Source of the DNA: Alteromonas_E sp965248545
GTDB lineage: Bacteria; Pseudomonadota; Gammaproteobacteria; Enterobacterales; Alteromonadaceae
Reading direction: 5' to 3'
Assembly: GCA_965248545.1 (NCBI GenBank)
Contig: OZ252110.1
Span: 1,302,001 to 1,366,000, forward strand
DNA length: 64,000 nucleotides
Numbering within the stretch: the stretch's first letter is position 1; each line of letters begins with the position of its first letter. The position numbers and the translations under genes were made by a program. Shown one piece after another: positions 42,937 to 52,058 of this stretch. Under the pieces are notes generated by a model. That model searched no databases. It saw only the letters and a list, made by a program, of their open reading frames with translations, and was not told the DNA's origin.

Positions 42937-44740
42937 GATTGATCTCCTTGCGCGCAAATCGCTGATAAGGCTTACCCTCTGTCGGCAGACCCCATTTGTA
43001 AAACTCGATAAAATTAAGCCGTAAACCGTGCACTACTCCGCTAATCAGCGACAACAAAATGTTCAGTAAGTGACCGAGAATCAGGATTAAAATGGCACCG
43101 AGTAAGCCAATACCCGGAGCACTGTGGTACACATCCACCGCTAGTTGGTTAAAGGTGATCGCCAGAGACGCGCTGGCTAAACCCAATGCGAACAAACGCA
43201 TATAACTGAGCACGTCGCCAAACGCACCCATTACACCCGTCAATTTGACGGTGCCATCCAAAAGTCGCAGTAGGTGTTGCCTAGCCGTGTCGGCAGGGCG
43301 AACACTTGAGAAAATAACGATTAACAGAGCGGCTAAGCCGACAAGCCCTATCGAAGTGGCTTCTACCCATTTGATATGCCCCAGTTGCCACCAAGACACG
43401 CCGCTACATACCGCCAAGATCCAGCCAACTGGCGCCCATTTTTGGGCAGTATGTCGCAGCGCATACGTTTGCATCGCGTTTGCCAAACAAATGTGTATTG
43501 CGCCAATTAGAATCGATAGGCGCATCATGCTGTCGAAGTCATTAAGGTGCAGTATATGAATGTGCGCTAAGACAGAATCAGGCGCGGGGGTAACACCGAA
43601 GTAGCTTCCCACCATCGCGCCGTATAACAGTGTGGATAGGCACAAGCCAGAGCCAAGCAGGAAGTAAGCCCTGCCTTTGGGTCTATTTAACAGCTTCTTC
43701 CTAACGGTTAGCAGCGCCAGCATTAGTACAACTGCATAGCCAGCGTCAGCTAAAATCATCGCGAAAAACAAACAAAAAGAACCAAGTAGGATCTTGGTCG
43801 GGTCCCAACTTCGATAATCCGGGGTTTGGTAAAACAGTGCCATATCGACGCCAGCGTCGAGCGCTTCCGGTTGGTCTAATAATGTCGGTGGTTGTTCGTC
43901 CGGAGCGGGATCTTGAACCACATAAGCGCTCTCAAATGAGCGACACAATTGACTCATATCCTCCAATGCATTCACCGGTAGCCAGGCCTGCACAATAATC
44001 CAATGCTGTGCATCGATGGATTGCTCCGCGGCAAAGGCCAACATGGCTTTATTGTCTGCTTCAGCCAAGTGTAAGCGCAGCAAAAATAAGAAGCGGGTAA
44101 GACTTTGGCGTTGGGCTTGTAAGTCCTCAATTTCAGCAACGACTTGTTCTAGCTGATAGCGCAGCTCTCGCATTGGCAATGCCCCCAGATGAACGCGCGG
44201 CACGGGCAACACATTGGCCTCGGGTTCTTGCTTCGCGATCACAATCACATAGGCATACTTGGGTGTTTGACTGACAATTTGCCAAGGTAACGTAAGCGTT
44301 TTCAAACTCTCCACTTGACGCCTAGGCAACATGTAAAACCAAAAATGATAGCCTTTTAAGTCTTCTTTAGGCGGAAACTCAATGTCTCCCCAAGGTTCCA
44401 TGTCTTGAATGCGCTGCTGCAAAAATTCGCGTTTGTCGTTCGCTTCACGAAGGGACTCTTTAATGCTGAGTGCTTGCTTGGTAATCGCATCAACATCGAA
44501 TGTAGGGTCTCGACTGATTTGTCGGCGCTGATACTTTACCGATTCGAGAAATTTAAGCGCCTTATAGGTTTTCACGGCGCGTGGTGACGCCCAATCTGCG
44601 GCAGATAACTTGTCTTTGCTGGCGCGACTTTTCAAGTCTATCAAGTGCACTGAGCCTAAACTTTGGAGAGCTAACAAAAAGTCTTTCTTGTCTTTTTTGA
44701 GTGCAATGCAGGTCACTTTTTTGAGGGGTACAATACTCAT
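42929..44740 (-). CDS. ntpI: V/A-type ATPase membrane stator subunit I
   Basis: 603-residue subunit I (a-subunit). The N-terminal half is cytosolic with long helices. The C-terminal half (about 320-600) has seven or eight TM helices, including the essential-arginine helix LSYMRLFALGLASASL and the typical end SGVVHGLRLNFIEFYKW. It forms the ion half-channels against the K ring. It overlaps the D subunit gene upstream by 4 nt and the K subunit gene downstream by 8 nt. Confidence 0.92.
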   Translation of the reverse strand: MSIVPLKKVTCIALKKDKKDFLLALQSLGSVHLIDLKSRASKDKLSAADWASPRAVKTYKALKFLESVKYQRRQISRDPTFDVDAITKQALSIKESLREANDKREFLQQRIQDMEPWGDIEFPPKEDLKGYHFWFYMLPRRQVESLKTLTLPWQIVSQTPKYAYVIVIAKQEPEANVLPVPRVHLGALPMRELRYQLEQVVAEIEDLQAQRQSLTRFLFLLRLHLAEADNKAMLAFAAEQSIDAQHWIIVQAWLPVNALEDMSQLCRSFESAYVVQDPAPDEQPPTLLDQPEALDAGVDMALFYQTPDYRSWDPTKILLGSFCLFFAMILADAGYAVVLMLALLTVRKKLLNRPKGRAYFLLGSGLCLSTLLYGAMVGSYFGVTPAPDSVLAHIHILHLNDFDSMMRLSILIGAIHICLANAMQTYALRHTAQKWAPVGWILAVCSGVSWWQLGHIKWVEATSIGLVGLAALLIVIFSSVRPADTARQHLLRLLDGTVKLTGVMGAFGDVLSYMRLFALGLASASLAITFNQLAVDVYHSAPGIGLLGAILILILGHLLNILLSLISGVVHGLRLNFIEFYKWGLPTEGKPYQRFARKEINHE

Positions 44741-45357
44741 TTGCCACTACCCTCTGGCACTCGCTGTGGTACACGCTTATTCTTCGCGATTTTCGACCGA
44801 ACTACCGAGACCATTTGTTCGTCCGATAGGTAAATTCGAATACGCTTGATGTTTTCTTGCGCTTTGGGGATAAGCACTTTATCGAATAGATTGACCCGCT
44901 GCGTAATAGTAACAACAGCCTTTTCCAAGATCCGGATACGTTGCTCTTGGAGCCGAATTTCAATGCTTAATTCGATCGATTCAGCCAACATCTTGCAGAC
45001 TACATCTACCCAATGCGGCTTAGCCAAATAATCATAGGCCAAGGTGTCAATGATGAGATTTTGCAGCTTTGGCAAGCGTGTGCCAACGAGATTCTCCTGA
45101 ACAATCTCGACCTGTTTTAGCGTGACCAAATTATTCAGATCGATTTCGTCATTCGCCATCATTGGCAACTGCTGACTGACCCGTTGCAACAACTGCTCAT
45201 GTTGAGTATTGAGCGTTACCAATTGTCGACGCGCTTTGGCTCGTTCGGCCATTAACTGTTGACGTTTAAGGTCCAGCGAAGGCAAAAACCGTTGGTAGGT
45301 TTTTAGATTGTGTGATTCTTTTGCCAGCGAGGACTTATTCAGTTGCAAGCGTGGCAT
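44737..45357 (-). CDS. ntpD: V/A-type ATPase central stalk subunit D
   Basis: About 206 residues, two long helices forming the central rotor shaft: the N-terminal helix starts LNKSSLAKESHNLKTYQRFL and the C-terminal helix has RVNLFDKVLIPKAQENIKRI, the most conserved part of subunit D. GAGG lies upstream of the ATG at 45357; earlier ATG and TTG codons in frame are possible. The gene starts inside the 3' end of the B subunit gene, so the two are translationally coupled. No gene for rotor subunit F is present. Confidence 0.88.
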   Translation of the reverse strand: MPRLQLNKSSLAKESHNLKTYQRFLPSLDLKRQQLMAERAKARRQLVTLNTQHEQLLQRVSQQLPMMANDEIDLNNLVTLKQVEIVQENLVGTRLPKLQNLIIDTLAYDYLAKPHWVDVVCKMLAESIELSIEIRLQEQRIRILEKAVVTITQRVNLFDKVLIPKAQENIKRIRIYLSDEQMVSVVRSKIAKNKRVPQRVPEGSGK

Positions 45358-46714
45358 TCTCACCATCCTCAATTTTAATCGGCCTAAAGTACTTGTCGAC
45401 GAGTGCCTGTTTCATTAATAACTGATCGGCACTGAAGCATTCAGCAAGCGTTTGCCAACAGAGATCAAGCGCTTCTTCTAACGGCATGGATACGTTGATA
45501 TCCATAAACCGTGATTTGAATAGCTCGCCAAACTTCAACAGTTGATGATCAAACTCGGACAGCTCAAAAGCCATAGCTTGCTTTTTACGCGCGTCTTGAG
45601 CGTCAGAATAGAAACGTACCATGGTGTTCATGACTTGACTGTGATCTTCTCGCGTAATCTTGCCAATCACATTTTGTTTTAAGCGCGACAACGAACCGAA
45701 TGGGTCAATTACACCGTTATGCAGGTAAAATTGTCCTTCGGTAATATACCCAGTGTTGTCTGGAACAGGGTGCGTAACATCATCGCCAGGCATTGTTGTG
45801 ACCGACAAGATGGTCACTGAGCCACCTTTGGCATAATCACAAGCCTTTTCGTAACGACGGGCCAATTGGGAATACAAATCCCCCATATAACCGCGATTTG
45901 ACGGCACACGCTCCATTGCTATCCCGACTTCCTTCATCGCATCTGCGTAGGCGGTCATATCCGTCAGGAGCACCAATACCCGCTTGCTCTCTTCGACTGC
46001 AAAACGCTCGGCAACGGCCAATGCCATATCCGCCACCATCAAGCGCTCAACAATTGGGTCGGAGGCCTGGTTGACAAACATGACGGTGCGAGAAAACACA
46101 CCAGCATCCTCAAAACTCTTACGGAAGCGATAATAATCATCAAAGATGAGGCCCAGACCGCCAAATACCACGATATCCGCGTCAGCCTGAATCCCGATGC
46201 GCGCTAGGAATGGATTAAACGGCTCTCCTGATACTGAAAACAGCGGAATCTTTTGACTTTCGACCAAGCAATTAAACACATCGATCATCGGCACATTGGT
46301 GCGGATCATCTTTTTCGGTACTATCCGTTCGCACGGATTCACAGAAGGTCCGCCAATGGCAATTTTAGGATCGAGATTAAGGTCAGGACCGTTGTCGAGA
46401 GGATTGCCAATCCCATCGAACACCCGGCCCAAAATATTGGCCGAATAGGTAGTTTGCATTGGATGACCTAGGAAGGTCACCGTTGCGCCGCTCGAAATAC
46501 CTTTTGTCCCTGCGAAAACTTGAAGTGACACGGTTTCTCGGTTGATCCCGATTATTTGTGCGGGCAATGCGTCATTGTTTTCAGTCCGCACAATCGCTAA
46601 ATCGCCGAGTCGGATCCCTGACGTTTGCTGTTTGTCACCCGCAGATGGTACGTTGACCTTGAGAATATCGCCGACAATCTCAAGGATCCGCGAATAGCGA
46701 ACCAATTGTTGCAC
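45335..46714 (-). CDS. ntpB: V/A-type ATPase non-catalytic subunit B
   Basis: 459 residues, related to subunit A but with no P-loop; the equivalent stretch is SGEPFNPFLARI, as in other B subunits. Conserved parts are GRVFDGIGNPLD, MADMALAVAERF-type sequence with ESKRVLVLLTDMTAYADAM, and the arginine-finger region SNRGYMGDLYSQLARRYEKA. It is the first gene of the operon BDIKE-DUF2764-A. A candidate FNR promoter lies about 60 bp upstream. Confidence 0.94.
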   Translation of the reverse strand: MQQLVRYSRILEIVGDILKVNVPSAGDKQQTSGIRLGDLAIVRTENNDALPAQIIGINRETVSLQVFAGTKGISSGATVTFLGHPMQTTYSANILGRVFDGIGNPLDNGPDLNLDPKIAIGGPSVNPCERIVPKKMIRTNVPMIDVFNCLVESQKIPLFSVSGEPFNPFLARIGIQADADIVVFGGLGLIFDDYYRFRKSFEDAGVFSRTVMFVNQASDPIVERLMVADMALAVAERFAVEESKRVLVLLTDMTAYADAMKEVGIAMERVPSNRGYMGDLYSQLARRYEKACDYAKGGSVTILSVTTMPGDDVTHPVPDNTGYITEGQFYLHNGVIDPFGSLSRLKQNVIGKITREDHSQVMNTMVRFYSDAQDARKKQAMAFELSEFDHQLLKFGELFKSRFMDINVSMPLEEALDLCWQTLAECFSADQLLMKQALVDKYFRPIKIEDGENATLATE

Positions 46715-46773
46715 CTAACACTCTCCCTTGTTCAAGCAAAGAATCAGACGAATAACTATTCAAGTGAAAGCGC

Positions 46774-46815
46774 ATTGTTGCAACGGAATGTGAAAGGTTT
46801 ATTGATTGAGATCAG
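46774..46815 (-). promoter_or_regulatory. Candidate FNR/Anr class II promoter for the V-type ATPase operon
   Basis: On the minus strand CTGATCTCAATCAA (46815-46802) matches TTGAT-N4-ATCAA with one mismatch. Exactly 22 nt later lies AACAAT (46779-46774), four of six matches to the -10 consensus. The transcript would start near 46767, about 55 bp before the subunit B start codon. Confidence 0.5.
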
Positions 46816-46907
46816 CAACTCACCCAGGAGTATTACATCGAGACACCTTTGATGGTGCTATGCAAACCGACCGCAAACGCAGATTTTTTATGGAATGATA
46901 CAGGCCA

Positions 46908-46926
46908 AGCCGCGCTACCGGCGGCT
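46908..46926 (-). terminator. Stem-loop after the RND permease gene
   Basis: AGCCGC and GCGGCT form a 6-bp GC-rich stem with a 7-nt loop, 27 bp after the RND stop codon. No T-run follows, so it is a weak terminator candidate separating the efflux operon from the ATPase operon. Confidence 0.35.
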
Positions 46927-46952
46927 CGCCTTAATGAGCACAGAACGGTTGG

Positions 46953-49900
46953 TTAAACTGCCATCGCAGCATCCAGTGCCAACTCTCCCTGGTGGTCTTT
47001 AGCCAGCATCTCATACAGTAGCGGTAGGACAACTAGGGTAAAGAAAGTCCCAATCAACATGCCGGCTACTAGGATAATACCAATACTGTTGCGCGCTTCA
47101 GCGCCTGCGCCTGTTACCAGTACCAATGGGAAATGACCCAATACCGTCGCACCTGTTGTCATCAAGATAGGTCTCAAACGCGTCGCCGCTGCGCCTTTGA
47201 CCGCCTCAAGTTTCGCCAACCCTTGCAGCTGCAGTTGGTTGGCAAATTCAACAATCAAAATTCCATTTTTGGCGATTAACCCGATTAGCGTGATCAACCC
47301 AATCTGGCTATAGATATTGATAGAGGTGAGCGCCAAGAAGGGCAACATCAAAGCACCTGCTAAGGCCAATGGTGCACAGCCGAGCAGCACCACTAGCGGA
47401 TCGCGGAAGCTGTTGAATTGCACGGTCAGTAAGAAATATACCACCAGCATGGCAACTAACAGGACACCAATCATGGTGTTCCCTTCTTTGCGCAATTGAC
47501 GAGATTCACCCGCATAGTCAACTGAATAGTTAGCAGGTAGTAACTCAGCCGCAATCCCTTCAATGGTTGCTAGGCCTTGTTCCTTGGTGATATGAGGTAA
47601 CACTCCCGCCAAGATCCGAAATGAGCTTTGCTGATTGAACGAGCCCAGAACGCGAGGACTCGTGAAGGAATCGAGCGTCGCAAACGCCGATACCGGGACT
47701 AGTTCATTGTGATCGGTGCGCACTTTCATGTTCAGAATGTCTTCTGGATTATGGCGCTGCTGGTCGCCCACGATTGGGATCACGCGATACGCTTTACCGT
47801 CTTTATTGAAGTAGTTAGCAAAGTTGTTCGACATCAATACACTAAGTTGGTCATTCACCGACTGTAAATTGAGCCCTAGGTCAGCCAACAAAGCCTTGTC
47901 AATATTCAGCTCAGCTTGGGGCAAATCTATTTTAAGGTCGGTGTTCACAAACATGAAGTTACCGGTGGCGGTGGCCCGTTGCAGGATTTCATCTGCGTAG
48001 CGTTTCATACTGATCGGGTCCTCATTGGCGCGGAACACCACTTCTACGTCAAACTGACCTGCAGTGGGCAACGAAGCAGGCAATATTGGGAATAATGTCA
48101 ATCCAGTTACGCTACCTAAGCGTCCAAACAGCTCAGGTAACAACTCGTGAACGGATTTGTCCCGTTGTTCAAAAGGTACTAACTCAACACCACCAAAACC
48201 TGCGGCTGCAGTGATTATCTGCCAGGTAAACTGACCACCTTCGGTGGCATTCATCACCGCCGCTGCATCGTTCATTTTGGTTGAGGTATATTGCTGCGAC
48301 GATTCTGGCGGTGCTTCAACCACCATTTGCACTGAGCTTTGATCTTCAATTGGCGCAAGTTCTTTTTGTGACAATAAATAAAATGGTGCACTGAGCAATG
48401 AAAATACAATGGCGATGAAAAAGACTTGTGGTCGCCACTGAAATAACTTGCCTAGTGCGCCCGTATACCAGGCCTGTAGTCGATCAAACGCGGCGTTGAC
48501 GCGTTGAGTCAATCGACCTTCCTTCCCGCCCTCGGGGTTCACATAGGCGCTCATGATCGGGGAAAGGGTTACCGCAACTACACCTGAGATCAACACAGCA
48601 ATCGCCAGGGTAAATGCAAATTCACGGAATAAAAATCCGGTTAGTCCAGTCAGAAAACCTATCGGCGCATACACAGCTGCCAGCGTAAGCGTCATGGCGA
48701 TGACAGGCACTAGCAACTGCCTTGAACTTATTAATGCTGCTTTAAAGCGCGACTTTCCGGCACGCATATGGCGCGCAACGTTTTCAACCACAACAATAGC
48801 GTCATCCACGACCAAACCAACCGACAAAACAATCGCCAAAATGGTCAGTAGATTGAGGGAAAAACCCATCATCGAGATAACAGCAATTGCGCCTAAGATC
48901 GAAATAGGAATAGTGATGAGTGGTACCAACGCCGTTCTAAATGAGCCCATCATGGCAAGGATCACAATGCCGACCAGAAGTACTGTTTCCACTAGTGTGG
49001 TGAAAATCTCCTTGATGGAATCACGCATATACAGGGTGCCATCATAACCGGTGGTTATCGTCATGCCTTCCGGTAGAACCTGATTCAATTGGTCTAACTT
49101 GACGTAGAGGGCGTCACCTATTTCAATTTCGTTCGCGCCGGGCAATGCCCATACGGCTAAAAATACAGTATCGCGATAGTCCAGCCGAGCCGTGACTAGC
49201 CCTTCGGCCTCACCGAGTGCCACATCGGCCACAGCGCCTAAACGCAATTGTGTGCCTTCTGTTTCACGAATAATCAGATTGTTGAAATCATCAATACTAC
49301 TGAGGCTAGTGTTGGCCATTAAGTCGATCCGCTGACGACCATTTTCACTGTAACCAATAGTCGCAATCGTATTGTTTGCTTGGAGTGCCGCAAACACCTC
49401 TGAAGCACTAACGTTGTAAACCGCTAGCTTGTCGGGGTCGAGCCAGATTCGCATCGCCGGGTTTCGCCCCCCTTCTAACGTCACTTTTTGCACACCACCG
49501 ATATCACTCAAAACCGGCACAACATTACGGGTTAAGTAATCACTTACTTCGCTTCTAGGCATTCCTTCAGAGGAAACATCTAGATAAAAAACCGCGAAAG
49601 GGCTATCCGCTCGAACAATCTGAATCGCCGGATCTTCTGTTCCATTTGGCAATTCAAACTTGATTTGATTTAGTTTGGTCGTCAGGTCCGCCAATGCGTC
49701 GGTAGTATCGTGGTTCAGTTCCAACCAAGCTGTCACTTTGCTCAAACCCGCGGTAGTAATAGAGTCGACGTAGTCAACGCCGGGTACTGTAGAAGTAACG
49801 CGCTCAATAGGCTCTGTAACATAACCCTTGACGACCTCAGCAGAAGCGCCGGTGTAGACGGTGTCTATCACCAACGACGCGCTTTCAATTTTGGGATACT

Positions 49901-50030
49901 GCTGCACCGATATGGTTCTCGCTGCATTGAGTCCAGCCAGCACAATGATCAAGGACAAAACAATTGCTAATGCAGGACGCGAAACAAATATGTCCATCAC
50001 TGATGGTTTATTTTCGTGCAATGCACTCAT
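46953..50030 (-). CDS. RND-type multidrug efflux permease (HAE1 family)
   Basis: 1025-residue inner-membrane proton/drug antiporter with 12 TM helices and two large periplasmic loops. The proton-relay pair is present in TM4 as GLVVDDAIVVVEN. The start (SRPALAIVLSLIIVLAGL) and the QYPKIE loop are typical of the MexK/VmeI-like branch. The ATG at 50030 has GGAGG upstream and forms an ATGA overlap with the adaptor gene. It is the third gene of the TetR-MFP-RND operon. No outer-membrane channel gene is included, so TolC or a similar channel must come from elsewhere. Confidence 0.94.
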   Translation of the reverse strand: MSALHENKPSVMDIFVSRPALAIVLSLIIVLAGLNAARTISVQQYPKIESASLVIDTVYTGASAEVVKGYVTEPIERVTSTVPGVDYVDSITTAGLSKVTAWLELNHDTTDALADLTTKLNQIKFELPNGTEDPAIQIVRADSPFAVFYLDVSSEGMPRSEVSDYLTRNVVPVLSDIGGVQKVTLEGGRNPAMRIWLDPDKLAVYNVSASEVFAALQANNTIATIGYSENGRQRIDLMANTSLSSIDDFNNLIIRETEGTQLRLGAVADVALGEAEGLVTARLDYRDTVFLAVWALPGANEIEIGDALYVKLDQLNQVLPEGMTITTGYDGTLYMRDSIKEIFTTLVETVLLVGIVILAMMGSFRTALVPLITIPISILGAIAVISMMGFSLNLLTILAIVLSVGLVVDDAIVVVENVARHMRAGKSRFKAALISSRQLLVPVIAMTLTLAAVYAPIGFLTGLTGFLFREFAFTLAIAVLISGVVAVTLSPIMSAYVNPEGGKEGRLTQRVNAAFDRLQAWYTGALGKLFQWRPQVFFIAIVFSLLSAPFYLLSQKELAPIEDQSSVQMVVEAPPESSQQYTSTKMNDAAAVMNATEGGQFTWQIITAAAGFGGVELVPFEQRDKSVHELLPELFGRLGSVTGLTLFPILPASLPTAGQFDVEVVFRANEDPISMKRYADEILQRATATGNFMFVNTDLKIDLPQAELNIDKALLADLGLNLQSVNDQLSVLMSNNFANYFNKDGKAYRVIPIVGDQQRHNPEDILNMKVRTDHNELVPVSAFATLDSFTSPRVLGSFNQQSSFRILAGVLPHITKEQGLATIEGIAAELLPANYSVDYAGESRQLRKEGNTMIGVLLVAMLVVYFLLTVQFNSFRDPLVVLLGCAPLALAGALMLPFLALTSINIYSQIGLITLIGLIAKNGILIVEFANQLQLQGLAKLEAVKGAAATRLRPILMTTGATVLGHFPLVLVTGAGAEARNSIGIILVAGMLIGTFFTLVVLPLLYEMLAKDHQGELALDAAMAV

Positions 50031-51139
50031 CGGGCACCTCCAAGGGTGGTATTTGCCTGTCCCGGCACATCAGTGAAAACCCGCAGACCTTCTGACAGCT
50101 TAAAGGCGCCTTCTGTCGCGATGAACTCTCCACCAGACAAACCACTGAGGACAATATGCATGTCATCCACGCGCTCACCAACATTTACTTGTATGGGCTT
50201 GGCTCGCCAGTTTTGTTGCTCATCTTGTTCCAGTTGATAAACGTAGTAACCTTCATGGCTACGCGTAATCGCGTTGGTCGGTACTGCAACGGTCTGTTTA
50301 GGCGCTGACGAAATTGTCACGCTGACAACTTGGTTATGACTAAACACTCGGTCAGTATTAGGGAGTTGAGCGCGATAACTCTGCTGTCGCGAGTTCACGT
50401 TTAATGTCGGCTGTTTGGCTATAATAGTCGCTTGGCCCATGGCACCTGAAGCCTGCATCAGTTTGACACTGACAACTTCTCCAATCGCGGGTTGAGTCAG
50501 CGTCTGTGGTACCGAAAAGTCGACCCAAATAGTTGGGTCGGTGCCAACCAAAGTTGTAACCGGCGCGTTTGCCATCAACATCTGACCCACCTGAAATTGC
50601 TCTAAGCCGACATTGCCGGTAAACGGTGCAACGATCGTTTTTTTCGCAATCACGGCTGATAAGTTGTCGACCTCAGCATCAGCAATCGAAACCTCTGCTT
50701 CAGCTGCATCGACCTCATTTTCACTGACGCGCTTTTCGCGCAATAGTTGAGTGAGCCGCTGATAGTTTGTTTTAGCGAGTTTGAGCCTGGCTTTTGCCGC
50801 TTTGAGATTCGCTTGTTCAAGGCTTACATCTTGACGTAACAAAACCTGACCTTGTGTCACGAGGTCACCCGGTTTAAAACCGACGTACGTTACAGGACCG
50901 CTGTATTCACCGGTAATGTTCAACAGACTGGGGGCCACCAGCTGTCCGACGACTCTATCGATATGACTGTACTGTATCGTCTCGACATAGGTGCTCTTTA
51001 CACTTGCTGATGGCTCAGGAAACGATTCGCCATAAGCGATCGCTGCTTGAATTTGGCTAAATTTCACAAAGCCCAAACCACTGATAACGGTAAGGACGAT
51101 TACAATGCTAATAAGCCAACGTTTGATTTGCATAGTCAT
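50027..51139 (-). CDS. RND efflux periplasmic adaptor (MFP) subunit
   Basis: 370 residues: an N-terminal anchor helix (ISIVIVLTVISGLGFV), a lipoyl/barrel-sandwich pair (GPVTYVGFKPGDLVTQGQVLLRQD and VAPFTGNVGLEQFQVGQML), a coiled-coil hairpin between them (about 110-155) and the beta-barrel domain. There is no lipobox, so it is probably held by the N-terminal helix. It bridges the RND pump encoded next to an outer-membrane channel. The TetR gene lies 9 bp upstream on the same strand. Confidence 0.92.
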   Translation of the reverse strand: MTMQIKRWLISIVIVLTVISGLGFVKFSQIQAAIAYGESFPEPSASVKSTYVETIQYSHIDRVVGQLVAPSLLNITGEYSGPVTYVGFKPGDLVTQGQVLLRQDVSLEQANLKAAKARLKLAKTNYQRLTQLLREKRVSENEVDAAEAEVSIADAEVDNLSAVIAKKTIVAPFTGNVGLEQFQVGQMLMANAPVTTLVGTDPTIWVDFSVPQTLTQPAIGEVVSVKLMQASGAMGQATIIAKQPTLNVNSRQQSYRAQLPNTDRVFSHNQVVSVTISSAPKQTVAVPTNAITRSHEGYYVYQLEQDEQQNWRAKPIQVNVGERVDDMHIVLSGLSGGEFIATEGAFKLSEGLRVFTDVPGQANTTLGGAR

Positions 51140-51148
51140 ATTCCTCAG

Positions 51149-51874
51149 TTAGCGCAGGTTGAGTTTAGCCAGTTCAATCTCTACGTTACGCAGCGATTGC
51201 TGGGTTAGGGGTTGTTTCCACGGATAGCTATTGATCAAACGCACTAAGCTTCTAATCATTGGGTCATTGATACTCAATGGTTCCAAAAACGACGATGTGC
51301 CCTCGATGATTTGCCGCGTTTGTTTGACCCTGATCACCTGCTCATAGCCCCACGTCATCGCCCAGCCGCTGATGGTTATTTCTTCGATGAATTCATGAAT
51401 GTTTGGCATTTCATCCAGCTCGCCAGAGGTGATGCCCTCGGTTAAAGCAAGCTTAAAGGCCTGCTCACAGTGCTCGCTGGCTTCAATGACCTTGTTGGTC
51501 CACATCGGCGACGCTTTCCGGATCACCGCTTCGTTCGTTGCGTATGACTCAAGCTCATAGGCAAATGGGTACAGCTGCAATTTCTTCGGTGAAATTAAGC
51601 TGACAGCCACAAACTTTTCAGGGGTACCGATTGGCAGTTCAAGGACTCGCGCAAACACGGTCGAGATGTGCTCAAACGATCGATTCGCAAGGGCGAGGAC
51701 AATATCTTCTTTGCATTGAAAGAACTTATAAATTGAACCCATCGACAGCCCAGCCATCCTGGCAATTTTTGCCATTGGAAAATCGGTAACAGATGTTTCT
51801 TGGATGCATTCGATCGCAGCATCTAAGATCATTTCCTGTTGTTTTTCAGCACTATACTTAGGTGCAGGTGCCAT
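51149..51874 (-). CDS. TetR-family regulator of the adjacent efflux operon
   Basis: About 241 residues. The N-terminal TetR helix-turn-helix (about 12-58) reads QQEMILDAAIECIQET, then AKIARMAGLSMGSIYKFFQCKEDI; the C-terminal ligand domain fills the rest. I start at the ATG at 51874 (GAGGAA upstream), which places the domain normally; a longer open frame upstream is not needed. It is the first gene of the operon, so it probably represses itself and the pump genes through the TTCGAA sites just upstream. Confidence 0.88.
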   Translation of the reverse strand: MAPAPKYSAEKQQEMILDAAIECIQETSVTDFPMAKIARMAGLSMGSIYKFFQCKEDIVLALANRSFEHISTVFARVLELPIGTPEKFVAVSLISPKKLQLYPFAYELESYATNEAVIRKASPMWTNKVIEASEHCEQAFKLALTEGITSGELDEMPNIHEFIEEITISGWAMTWGYEQVIRVKQTRQIIEGTSSFLEPLSINDPMIRSLVRLINSYPWKQPLTQQSLRNVEIELAKLNLR

Positions 51875-51917
51875 ATCGGATTCCTCATTATAAAAACTTT
51901 GAGCGTGTCGAATTTCA

Positions 51918-51934
51918 TTCGAACGCCATTCGAA
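51918..51934. promoter_or_regulatory. Candidate TetR operator (paired TTCGAA)
   Basis: Two identical self-palindromic hexamers TTCGAA (51918-51923 and 51929-51934) are separated by 5 bp (CGCCA), so the site is symmetric overall. It lies about 45-60 bp upstream of the TetR start codon and about 30 bp before the divergent open frame. Confidence 0.5.
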
Positions 51935-52058
51935 TAGCGTTACTATACGCTTTTTTGGCATTGTGTCAATGTACATTTTTCACTCAACCAACAAAATTTC
52001 GCGCCTCTGGATGTGCTATGCTTACCCAATGATTCAGCGCACTATGTACGGTTTGTTT

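Noticed and set aside
48553..49047. 164-residue open frame on the plus strand
   Set aside because: It lies wholly antisense inside the well-supported RND permease gene and reads as low-complexity Ile/Thr/Ala sequence typical of a shadow frame.
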